Origin: Pyronema omphalodes
Lineage: Eukaryota > Ascomycota > Pezizomycetes > Pezizales > Pyronemataceae
Assembly: GCA_024516155.1 (NCBI GenBank)
Contig: JAJJXM010000027.1
Span: 1-64,000, forward strand
DNA: 64,000 nucleotides
Direction: 5' to 3'
The notes beneath the pieces were generated by a model. It searched no databases. It had not been told where the DNA came from and was given only the letters and a program-made list of their open reading frames with translations. Each line of letters starts with the position of its first letter. Within the stretch, counting starts at the first letter, position 1. Shown in pieces: positions 10,427 through 20,612 of the stretch. The position numbers and the translations under genes are program-made.

Positions 10427-10659
10427 TGTGTTTAGATGTCGAGTGCTTGGTTGTGGAGTAGTGCGAAGTGTTGTAGATGCGATGCAGCGAAGTGGTTTTG
10501 ACCGTGAGAGTTGTTTCAAGCTTTGTTTTCGAAGAACTGATGATGATGGGGAGGCGAGAAACATCGTGGGTATTTATCTTTGAGTCAGTGAAGGCAACTG
10601 GTAGTTAAGGTGCGGTTGAGAAGACTCAGGGGAGGCGTCGCCGGACGATGTTCTGGGAA

Positions 10660-10770
10660 GGTCGAGTGATATCGTTATAGACCTATGTCGATCATCGAAA
10701 CACCAGAAACTTCGAGTGATATCGCGATATGCCCTCGTCGATCATCGAAAATCCAGAACCTTCGAGTGAT
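10660..10770 (-). promoter_or_regulatory. Heat-shock elements within a 50-bp tandem repeat
   Basis: Two 50-bp units (about 10662-10711 and 10712-10761, with a third started) each run from TCGAGTGATRTC to CGATCATCGAAA and CCAGAA. The junctions create GAAACTTC (10706-10713) and GAACCTTC (10756-10763), perfect inverted GAA/TTC heat-shock half-site pairs. Further single GAA units lie just outside them. They are 280-340 bp upstream of the preferred start of the small heat-shock gene, so heat-shock-factor control is likely by inference. Confidence 0.6.
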
Positions 10771-11229
10771 GTCACAATCGTATGTATCAATGCACGCAAC
10801 TGGAATAAGAACCTGAAATGCCACCACCTTTTGCCGCGTATAGAAAGTGTTCCGGATCCGATTTTGCGAGGTTACACGGTAAAATCAGGATCAGTGCTGA
10901 ACACGCAACATCTGGCGATTGATGAACATTTGCGCGAATCTTTGAGATGCTCCTAGAAACGACGCAATGATCACAGCATTGCTTATGGTTACACCTATGC
11001 GCTCTCCTCATTCTCTCAACTTCTTTTACATTGCTTGCTATTTATGGAAGGTTCGTTCAGTTACATTGTAGATACGCATTGTACATCAGCATGTCACTGA
11101 CTATATGATCACAACCTACCCAAACAGCCTCATTACCATGTAGAAATAAACAGGACTAGATATCTCATTATTGTTGAAACATTAGGTATTATTTACATTC
11201 ATTCGTAACATTTGCAAACCCCGTGACGC

Positions 11230-13221
11230 TTAACCCGACTCACCCTCCTGTGCCTTCTCTCCAGCTTCATTCTCAGCCGCCAATCCATGGATCGACGGTC
11301 CCATAACACACTTTCCAGTCAATCCATCAAATCTAGATCCATGTACAGGGCAGTCCCATGACATCTCCGTGGAGTTCCAAGCCACAATTCCTTTGGCGTG
11401 GGGACAAACCGCGGAGAATTTGACTACGTTTCCATCACCCTGTCAATCCTAGTTAGCAAAATTTCTTGACCAGTCTCAATACTATTGGTTACTTACGTCC
11501 TTGTAAACCGCAATTGGCTTTCCTAGCTTACTGAGACCTCCGTGCATAACCGCTCCGGCACATCTCGGAATATCCTCAATGTCATTAACATCCGTCTTAA
11601 TCCACCTAGCATACTGCGCGTTCTGGTTCAAATTCTCACTGACAAGCTCCGAGATCGTATCCTTCTTTGGCTTTCTGCTGGGGTCATATAGCTTCGACCA
11701 CTTGTTCTCCAATCCCATCATCAGATCTGTCAGCAGCTTACCCGCAATCACACCGTGAGTAAGTCCGTTTCCTGAGTCACCGGTGGAGATGTAGACATTC
11801 TTATCGCTGCCAGTGTTCTGTCCGATAAATGCGATGTGGTCGTTGGGTTCGACGATCTGTCCGCTCCAACGGTATTCAGTCTCCAGGACGAATGGGTAGT
11901 GTTTCCTAGTCCACGCCTCGAGGTGCTGATAATGCTTGCCATAACCCTCTGGAGTCTCCTGTCCAACCTTGTGATCCTCTCCACCAACGATGATGTACTC
12001 GTAGTTCTTATCTGGGTGTGCCGTCTTCCTGACATACACATAAGGATCGCCGTTATCATAAAGACACAAATCTTCATAAGCTCCCTTCGGTGCTTTCATC
12101 GCAATACAATAAGTTCTGTAATACGCCTGCTTTCCAATAACCTCAATCTTCTGCATCGGGACATTGGTCGCCATAACCAAATGCTTTCCTTCGAGCGTAT
12201 GCTTTCCCTCAGTAGTAACTATTACAGAATCGCCAGTATCCTTGTAGGTATCCATTCTTGTCTGTGCGTAGGCCTGGAAATGGCTACCATATTTCTCTTG
12301 CATAACCTTAAGGAGGCCGTTCAGGTACTTAGTAGGGTGGAAGGTAGCCTGGTCTTTGAACGTAAGGATGGCACCAGTATAGGCGGCTCCCATCTTGCCA
12401 TGAGGAGTGTAAATATGGTCGATTCCGAGCTTGTGGAGGGCTTCGGATTCTTTACCGAGGTCGTTCTTTTGGGAGTATGAAGGGTCAGTGTCCGGTACTT
12501 CGACAATGAATGATCCTGGCAAGTGACGGTATTCGCACTCGATGCCTTCAGCAGCTGCAATTTCGCCGATGCGCTCAAGGGCATACTGATGGGAATCGAA
12601 AGCTTGCCTAGCACCCTCTTCTCCAAAAGCTATGGGTTTATTATGTTAGCCTCATGTTTTACGAGTGCTATTGGAGAAACACTGGGAAAAGATTGTGGGG
12701 AATTTAATGGGAATTCGGGGTTAGGGGTAGCAAAACTTACTCTTAATAAGGCTGTAGTAACGGTCGTCAAGAGAACTAGCTAAGTGACCGGAAGTTCGGC
12801 CACTCTCTCCCGAGAGCGTGTTGCGGGCTTCAATTAGGGCCACTGAAACCCCCTTCTTAACACATTCGTACGCAACCGAAATTCCTGCAATTCCTCCTCC
12901 AACAATAACGACATCTGCCTTGACATCTCCGGCCAACTTCGGAAATTTCGGGAAATTGGAATAGGGTTCGGTGGAAATCCAAACGGGTTGTTTGTATCCA
13001 GATGTGCGGTTCATGCCGTAGTCTTCTTTGGTTGAATGTTCCATTGCTGGAGCGATAACTGAACCGGTTCCTGAAGCCATGGTTGCGAGGGTCCTTTGTT
13101 TATGTTTCGCTGAATCAATAACTGCAGCGGATATTAATTTCGAATTTGAAAAAATTGGACGACGAGAAGCTGAGAGAAAACGTAGAGCGGAGCTTCGACG
13201 GAGAACTTTGGTTGTAAACAT
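11230..13221 (-). CDS. FAD-dependent oxidoreductase with C-terminal Rieske [2Fe-2S] domain
   Basis: Three exons (13221-12741, 12629-11497, 11439-11230; introns of 111 and 57 nt) encode about 607 residues. After a basic, mitochondrial-presequence-like N-terminus (MFTTKVLRRSSALRFLSASR) comes the dinucleotide-binding motif VVIVGGGIAG near residues 104-113. A DAO-type FAD domain follows, containing ESGRTSGHL and ending with STGDSGNGLTHGVIAG. The last exon carries a Rieske centre: C550-P-H552, 15 residues, then C568-P-V-H571. This architecture is known from bacterial and fungal oxidoreductases of undefined substrate. I infer a mitochondrial flavoprotein passing electrons between FAD and the iron-sulfur cluster. 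Upstream in-frame ATG at 13272 and downstream MASGTG at 13080 are alternative starts. Confidence 0.9.
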
Positions 13222-13682
13222 ATCAAGCGGCAGTATAGAGGGTATTTGATTGAGTTTTAGGGGAAGGTACAAGATATTTGAAATTCAGGGATATTGGGTA
13301 TACATTACTCGATTTAGAAAACGAGAACCATTTTTAGCTAGATGCGGATGACGTTAATCTAGCTGCGGTTATCGACAACCGTTTGATGGACAATGCTGGT
13401 TCCTATCGCAGAACGGCCAGTCCATCCGTCGATCTAAAGTTCAGATTCATTATGCAGATTTTTATTCCGCCTTGATTTTCAGCTCCCTAACCGGGCATAC
13501 AGAAACCAGTTTTTCATGAGAATCCTTGAAAACGCGCGAGCGATGGACATGTGAATTTTAGCGCCACTAACGCTGGCGCGAAGCAAACTGGGTCGAAGGG
13601 AGGGGAGAAGCGAAGCGGGTAACCCCTGTAAATGACGTAGTATCAAGCATCGCGACTTCGGGCGCACAACTTCTCCGGAGAC

Positions 13683-14408
13683 GTGCCGAACGACATTTCG
13701 AAATCAATCATCAAAATGGGCGCCCGAACTTCCAAAATCGCACCAAAAATCTCGAGCTCCGGTCCGACTCCGCTGCGTCGCTACCCCATCCGAAACCCTC
13801 AGCCTCACCCCGAGAACCCGTCGTCGCAAACTACAACCAGCGGTCCGGAGGGGTCGTCGATATCCACCGGTGTAGGACCGACTGTTCACCCCCAGGCACA
13901 GGCGCAGTATACTAAGACCGAAGGTATAACCCGCGCTGCTGGAGAGATTAGGCGACTACAGATCATTGACCACTGCGAAAGCTATCCGAAATGATGCCGC
14001 CGACCCAGACTTCGCCAGCATGTTGAAAACTATTGGTGTTGTGCAGATTCCAGATGCTGCGAGGAACTACGACTTGGCGCATGTGGTATGTTTGATGCGA
14101 GCGACTTCCGGAGCTGTCAATTGACATAGTGATAGAAAAACCCACAGCTTCGCACACTCGATCGTCGTCAGCACCTCAAGGATCAGCAGGAGTCGGAGAT
14201 CGATAATCCCGAGACGAGATACAAGCGCAGCTGGGCGGATGTACTACTGATCCGTGAGGCCTTGGAACTTCGTGATAATAAGAAGTGGGAGGATACAAAG
14301 ATTGAGAAGGAGTTACGGTTAGCACCGGGGTTCATGAAGAGGCTAGGAAGTCAAGTTAAAGAGCCGGGACATGTCAAGGCCGAACCGCAGGTGGATATGG
14401 TGGCGTAA
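13683..14408 (+). CDS. Small conserved-looking protein of unknown function
   Basis: Three exons (13683-13923, 13982-14085, 14148-14408) join in frame into about 201 residues. The introns (58 and 62 nt) have GTATAA and GTATGT donors. The N-terminal third is proline/serine-rich and looks disordered. The middle reads FASMLKTIGVVQIPDAARNY. The C-terminal part (RYKRSWADVLLIREALEL, then DTKIEKELRLAPGFMKRLG) looks like a short helix-turn-helix or helical module. I do not recognise the family. A small mitochondrial or RNA-associated factor is possible but unproven. Translation could also start at the second ATG (13716, MGARTSKIAPK), whose Gly2 would permit myristoylation. Confidence 0.7.
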
Positions 14409-14621
14409 TGTAAAACATGAATACCAAGAGCACGATTTGTATGATAAAGGCGATTATTTATTAAAGCGAGTAATTTATGGAACGTGATAACCAGAACATG
14501 CGCAAAGATGAATACCTAAGATAACTCAGACCCAAATAATTAACCTATCCCCCCCCTCTCATACCTTATTTTTGCTAAAAGCCAACGCTGTTCAAATGAT
14601 AACCGAAATAATTCTTCCGAT

Positions 14622-17600
14622 TCAAGGCCTATTATCCTTTAATAGTGCCTTCAGAGCCCCTGGCCCAATCTTCGCGATGAGCTCTTGGTAACTTCCTTCC
14701 TCCTCGACCTTTCCTCTTCCAATCACTACTACTTTGTCGGCAACACACATTAACTCCTCTTCATGTGTAACCACGACAACTGTCATCTCTTCCTTGAGTT
14801 TGACAAGGGTTTTTCTGATGTGTTCAGTACTATGAACATCCAAGCCCACAGTTCCTTCGTCGAGGATTAGCACCTGTGGCTTCCTCAGCAATGCCCGAGC
14901 AATCGCAACCCTTCTTTTCTGGCCAGTAGACAGTCCCAAAGCATTAGCATTATAGCCCTCTGGCAAGGACATAATAAACTCATGTATTCCCACCGCCTTC
15001 GCAGCTTGTTCGACAGCGTGATATTTCCACAGCGAAAGTCCATACGTAATGTTCTGGATAATCGAGTCATCGAGTATAGCAGGGGTCTGTGGCACAACAA
15101 CAATATGGTCTCGGAGCATGCGGGTGGATAGCTGGTTAATAAGGGAGTCTCCAAGGGTGATATGGCATGTGTTAGCATACATCCGCTGTAACAATGCGAC
15201 AATGGTGCTCTTTCCGCATCCAGAAGCACCAGTTATTGCAACCATTGTGTTGGCCTCAATGGTGAAGGAAACGTCATCCAATACTGGTCGGTCGGGATAG
15301 GAAAACCTGACTTTTTTAAAAACAATATCGCCAGTGGAAGGGGATTTTGAGCCGGTAGTTTCGTGCGACTTCTCCGGCAGATTGGCGAGGCGGAGAACGC
15401 GGCGAGCAGAATCTTTTGTGCTATTGATCTGGGGAATGAGGTTGATGATAGCGTTTGCGGAAGAAATTGAGAACAGTAAGATGGTGAAGACGGAGATCAC
15501 ATCCTTTATGTTCTCATGATTTTTAACCAATGTCGCTCCGAAGTAGAAGATGAGTGCCGTGGAAAATAGGATGGCTGAATCCGCCAATCCAAACCATATT
15601 CCGGTCCAAAAACACCTCTTCTTTCCTGTCCTCAGGCCTTCCTCGGCCGCTGCGGCATACTGCCTCCTGAAATACTTCTCGAGGGAGTAGTTCTTGACAG
15701 TTTGAATAGCTGCCAGAGCTTCATGAACCACAGCCCCAATTTCCTGGGCCGAGTCATTACACCTCTTCTCGTATCTATCGCTGGCCCTCGTCATACCTTT
15801 TGATATAGCAGCCATCACAGGCGCCATAGAGAGTCCAACGAGTGTTAACTTCCAATTACAAGCCGCACTCCAAGAAATACCAATAACTACAAGAATAGCG
15901 CCAATGAACCCATACCCGGCCACCTTCGCAAGCATATTTCTCATCTCCTCTGCATGCTTCTCAAGATCCTCTGTTAACTCACTAACCCCGTTCCTGGTCT
16001 CCGAAAACCAAGCCAGCGGTTGTAATAATATTTTCCCGAATGCTCTGGTGCGTTGGATATGCGCCCATTCCTGTCCAATGTTTTCTAGGAAGTAATACCA
16101 GGTGTAGCAGTTGACCGTATCAACCACCGCAATAGCCAGAATAATAAGAGACCATTTCTGAGCCGCGGAAAGTGGAAGGTTAGTATCTAAAATGACACCT
16201 AGCAGCTGAGCTAGGCAGAAGGAAAACACAGGAGTTGCAGCGGCGTGTAGTAAAGCGGAAAAGAATCCAAAAACAAGCGTAATCTTTCCCTTCGGCTTCA
16301 ACGAGGGCCAAACTGTACCGAGAATCTCAAGGAGAGTCTGTTTTCGCTCTTCGCTCGGTTTGGGAAGCATAGCATCTTTCTCTAAATCTGAATCAAATGA
16401 GGAACTAGCAGCGACTGTAAAAGCATCACTGGTACCAGGATCGCTACTGTCCCATCCAAATGGGGAGAGGATGGGTGTGAGTGTGGTTGAATTGGTCATC
16501 TCGCTAGGATTAGGAGAGGGGGTACGAGAAGCTGGAATAAATGCTGATAACGGGGAACGGTCTGATACACTGCGTTGCATTTTTCCAACATTCCATTCAG
16601 GCCTCAAGAGTCCGGGGCGACGAGCTGTAGGTCGGTTGGGTGACGACTGCGGAGAGAAGCCGCTGACCGAGGCTTTCTGGAAACCGTCACGAGAGGGAGA
16701 GTTGACCGAGAATGCTCTTCGATCGGCTTCGGAGAAATAGGCTGTGGAATTGCTGTAAACTGAACCACTTGAGCAGAACGACGGGGAAATTGTTAAATCG
16801 CTGTTGCTCTTGTTCCAGAATTCGGTATTAAGCTCCGGAATGATGTTTAAGGGAATTGGGGGACTTGCACGGCGATTTCCTGGGAAAGTCTTGGAAGTAC
16901 TGATATTAAGAAAGAAGTTTTGGAAGGGCCCTGATCTAAATTCCAAGTCTCGACGGAACCCCTTTTGAACGATAGCCCCAGATTCGAGAATGTAGAGATA
17001 ATCGTTCAACTCAATCGCATTAATGTCGTGAGTGATGATGATGGTTGTTTTTCCCTTTCTCCATTGGCGGATCTCATCTGAGATCTTGCGGCGGGATACC
17101 ATGTCCAAGGAGCTCAAAGTTTCATCAAGAACAACAATCTGGGCATTCTTGATGCAATCTCTCGCAAGGGCAACCTAATTTATAATCATCAGCATCGCTC
17201 TCGAAGTTCATAATAGGATATCGTTTACCCTTTGAAGTTGACCACCAGACAATTCCTTTCCTCCGCGTCCAACTCTTGTCTGAAGCCCCTTAGAAAATTC
17301 CGAGATATCTCTACCAAGTCCTGCTACCCTAACTGCCTCCATAATCTCCTGCTCATTAACTTCCAAATATCCGGATCCTCTGCCAAAAGCAATATTTACT
17401 CCCACTGTCTCATCAAACAAAGTCCCCTGTTGCACCACCAAGGAAACATTCTCCCTCCACCATTCTGGATCCAAACTCCTCCCACAAATCCCATCAATAA
17501 AAACCTGTCCCTCACTCGGTCTATACATTCCAGCAATCAGCGCACCAACCGTGGATTTTCCCGCTCCCGAGCGACCAATGACATAAGTAATCCTTCCAAC

Positions 17601-18990
17601 CGGAAACACCATATCAACACCCTTCAAGACCCATTCCGTATCTCTATCCGGATACCGAAATCCCACTCCCTTCAATTCAACTCCTCCTTGACATGTCTCT
17701 GGCCTTTGCAAGCCTGGATTTCCTGCGATACTCTTCCTACTACGACTACGACCTTCACGACTGGTGATAACAGCTCTCAAATCCACCGCAGCCTGTTTTC
17801 CACGTTCCAAGCCTAGTAGTTGGGGCATAACCGTTTCCAGCGCCTGGGAAGCCATAAAAACGCTCCAAAAAGCCGTGACAACAGCACCCGGGGTCGATTT
17901 CTTAGTAGCCACAAGATAAGAACCGAACCAGAATCCTGCAACGAATAATCCGAGAACCATGAAGCGGACAAAGGCTAGTTGAAGAGCGGAAAGGTGCGCT
18001 TGGGTGAAGTATTCTTTGGCGGATTTTCGGACGCTTTCGGTGTATTTATGTGAGAAAAAGTCTTGTGTACTGTGCGTTTTGATGGTTGTTATGCAGGTTA
18101 TGCAGGAGGATGCGAGAGCTGTCGAGGAGGATAGATGGGATTTTTGGGAGACCATCAAAGGCGGCAGACGTCGGGAAATTAGGGATAGCATGAAGAATCC
18201 TGGGGGGATTATAGATAGAATTAGGAGTGTGAGGGACCAGCTGTAATATAATGCGATGGATATCGCAATAAGAGCTGTAAATAATGACTGGGATAGGAAC
18301 GCCAATGGTTGAGATGTAGCAGTCTGGAGCTCCTTAATTTGGCTTTAAGTTTGTTAGCATGGGAATGGATAGGGCTCTGTAAATGAAGAGATCCATCACT
18401 TACGTAGAGCATCGGGAAAGCAAAGCGTCTGTTTTGTTTTCCATGAACCAAGAAACATCTTTGATTAATAATGCATCAAAAACCCTCTTTCTGGCATTTA
18501 TTGTTTGCAGCTCCCCAAAATAAAGCCAAGTCGAAAAGAAAGCTCCATTGATTAAACAGCCCAACACGCCGAGGGTAATAAGAATGAATATATTCTCCTT
18601 AACCTGGCTGAGAAATTCAGCAGAGGTGATGGAGTTGCTGCTAAACAAAGAGAAACTTGTGAAGATCCGTCCCAAAATGATGGACATTCCCGGGAGGATA
18701 AATGCACTGAGGAATGAGAGTAAAATACACCCACCCAGGAGCGGATATTGGTCCTTGCTGGTGAATAAAAAGAGGCTGCTCCATTTAGCTTGATAGTTAG
18801 AAGACGATTGACCTTCGCTCAGGAGAGGGCGGTAGGAAGCCACAGTGGATGGGGTAAGCGGAGAAGCAGGAGAGCTAGAAATATTAGGACTGAGAGGAAT
18901 ATCAATAGCAATGGACGTGTTGATTGAGAATCGAGGGTTCGAGGGGGAGCTTAAAGACCAAGCACGTATGCGTCCTGGTCGAGATTCCAT
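14622..18990 (-). CDS. Full-length ABC exporter, Ste6/a-pheromone-type (ABCB)
   Basis: Three exons (18990-18404, 18342-17229, 17174-14622; introns 61 and 54 nt) give about 1417 residues with a TMD-NBD-TMD-NBD layout. NBD1 has Walker A GRSGAGKST (452-460), signature LSGGQLQR (560-567), Walker B IVVLDE (580-585) and an ITHD H-loop. NBD2 has Walker A GASGCGKS (1216-1223), a changed signature LSTGQ (1315-1319), Walker B VLILDE and VVTHEE. A long serine-rich linker follows NBD1. The size, order and Ste6-like NQ/STQIKELQTATSQPLAFL region suggest a plasma-membrane exporter related to the yeast a-factor pump. Export of a prenylated pheromone is inference, and a multidrug role is the alternative. The first splice acceptor (AAAG at 18343) was chosen because only it keeps the frame. 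Confidence 0.9.
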
Positions 18991-19553
18991 TGTTTTTATC
19001 GGTAGCTTGTTGTCAGTACGGCGTTTGTTATTGATGTTATCGAAAGGTGCGGGTATTGATTGTGAGATGAAGAAAGTGTTTATGGGATGACAAAAGTAAG
19101 AAACTGAGGAGCACTGCCCCACAAAAACTTGGGGCGCGTTGAACTTTTCGACCACTTCACCTTCAGGACCCCCAGGAGACGTTTGAATTTCACAATACAA
19201 GAATGGGGGCGGGGTGGTCCCTACCTTCACATGCATAGGTTTCCACGCAATGCATCACTCACCGCATCACTCACCACATCGCTCACATTGAAAGTAGACT
19301 GAAAACATTTTATTCGGACATTAATAAAAGGAACACATATATATGCATATATAAAACAACCCAGAGTTCCGCCACAGACTTACGGCTTCTATGCTATTGC
19401 CATGCTATGTTTTACTGCGGCTACTTATATCCAGAAAAAAAAGTCCTAATGTATCATAAACTACCAAAAACAAACTTTTTATCTACATCACACTTCGAAG
19501 CGGTATTATGTAGACTGTACAGTACATTGTTAAATTTTTGCCTGATTGTGGAT
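18991..19553. other. Intergenic spacer between ABC exporter and PBDC1 homologue
   Basis: This is the ABC gene's upstream region and the PBDC1 gene's 3' region. It holds three CTCACCGCATCACTCACC-like direct words near 19258-19288 (possibly a small tandem repeat) and AT-rich sequence. No gene is visible. Confidence 0.5.
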
Positions 19554-20262
19554 TTATGGGCATTCGTCAACCTTCTGGATCTTGGCTCCCTCCTGCTGGG
19601 CCTCCTCATAGATCCAGTCGTTAAGACCCTTCTGGTTGCGGGCGATTTCGTAAGCGTAGAACTATGTTCGTATTAGCTCGATTCCCTCACCTCCTTATCG
19701 CAACTTCTCGAAACATAAAAAGCTGCGATTAGCTGTCAAGTTTGTACTTGTACTCACCTGCATTCTGGGAGCAAACATAGTAGTCTTCTCCTCGTACTCA
19801 ACATCCGGTCTACGGCGCAACAAAGTTCCGAAGTTGAAGTCATCAACAGTCTTCTCATACTTCATCATGAAGTTTCTCCACTTCTCCTTTCCCTCCTTAG
19901 ACTTCATAACGTCTTCATCGATCTCGACGCTGGGGTCGAAGTCGGGGAAGGCCTCGTGGAGGTGTGCCATAATTTCGTCATCGATACGGGTAAGCTTGAG
20001 CTCGGATCCCTTGCGGCGCTGGAGAATGTTCCAGTAGGTTTGGGCGTGGACGACGGCCTTGACAGCGAACTGCTTCTCAATCTGTTGAGAGTTAGCGACA
20101 CGTCTCTATGACAAGCGACACTGAAGCGAACTGCTACCCCGCGATGGCGAGATAAGACGCGCAAAATTTGTCCGAAGCTTGAGAGAGGGAAAAACATACG
20201 TCCTCTAAGTTCTCGGCCTCTTCGGCACGGAAAGGCTTTGCGGTGCGCTTCTGGACAGACAT
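19554..20262 (-). CDS. PBDC1 homologue (yeast Ypl225w family)
   Basis: Three exons (20262-20200, 20081-19758, 19661-19554; introns 118 and 96 nt) encode about 164 residues. Family landmarks are present in order: HAQTYWNILQ, DDEIMAHLHEAFPDFDP, SKEGKEKWRNFMMKYE, VDDFNFGTLLRRRPDVEY and FAPRMQFYAYEIARNQKGLN. The C-terminus is VDECP. The family is a small cytosolic protein called polysaccharide biosynthesis domain-containing 1. The name reflects an old annotation and not a shown enzymatic role; the yeast member has been linked to cotranslational folding of eEF1A. The length is normal for the family. Confidence 0.9.
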
Positions 20263-20612
20263 TTTGTGGTTGTTTGAGATGTCGCTAAGAGACGTGAAGA
20301 GGTAAGTAAAGATGTTTCTACCTAGCCCCACCACGTGTAGTGTGGTCACTGTGGTGCAGTCAGGTACGTACCCCGCCATCTAATCAGATCCTTGGCGCGT
20401 GCTCACTTTGTCACTCATGGTTTCTCACTCAGTTACACCGCATGCTGGAAACGGTGTACAAGTCCACAAATGGCCATCAATTGTCCATAAGCATCAGTCC
20501 GTCAAAAGGTTCTATAATACACAGCCACAATTTCCCATGGTATCAAAACGGTATAAACCCAATCCATAAACTCCATAACACCATAAAAAAACATCCATCA
20601 TTAAACTCCACT
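20263..20612. other. Intergenic spacer between PBDC1 homologue and NEDD1-like gene
   Basis: This is the upstream region of the PBDC1-like gene and the 3' region of the WD40 gene. The CATAAA-CCATAAA words at 20560-20590 are short and low in complexity. I see no gene. Confidence 0.5.
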
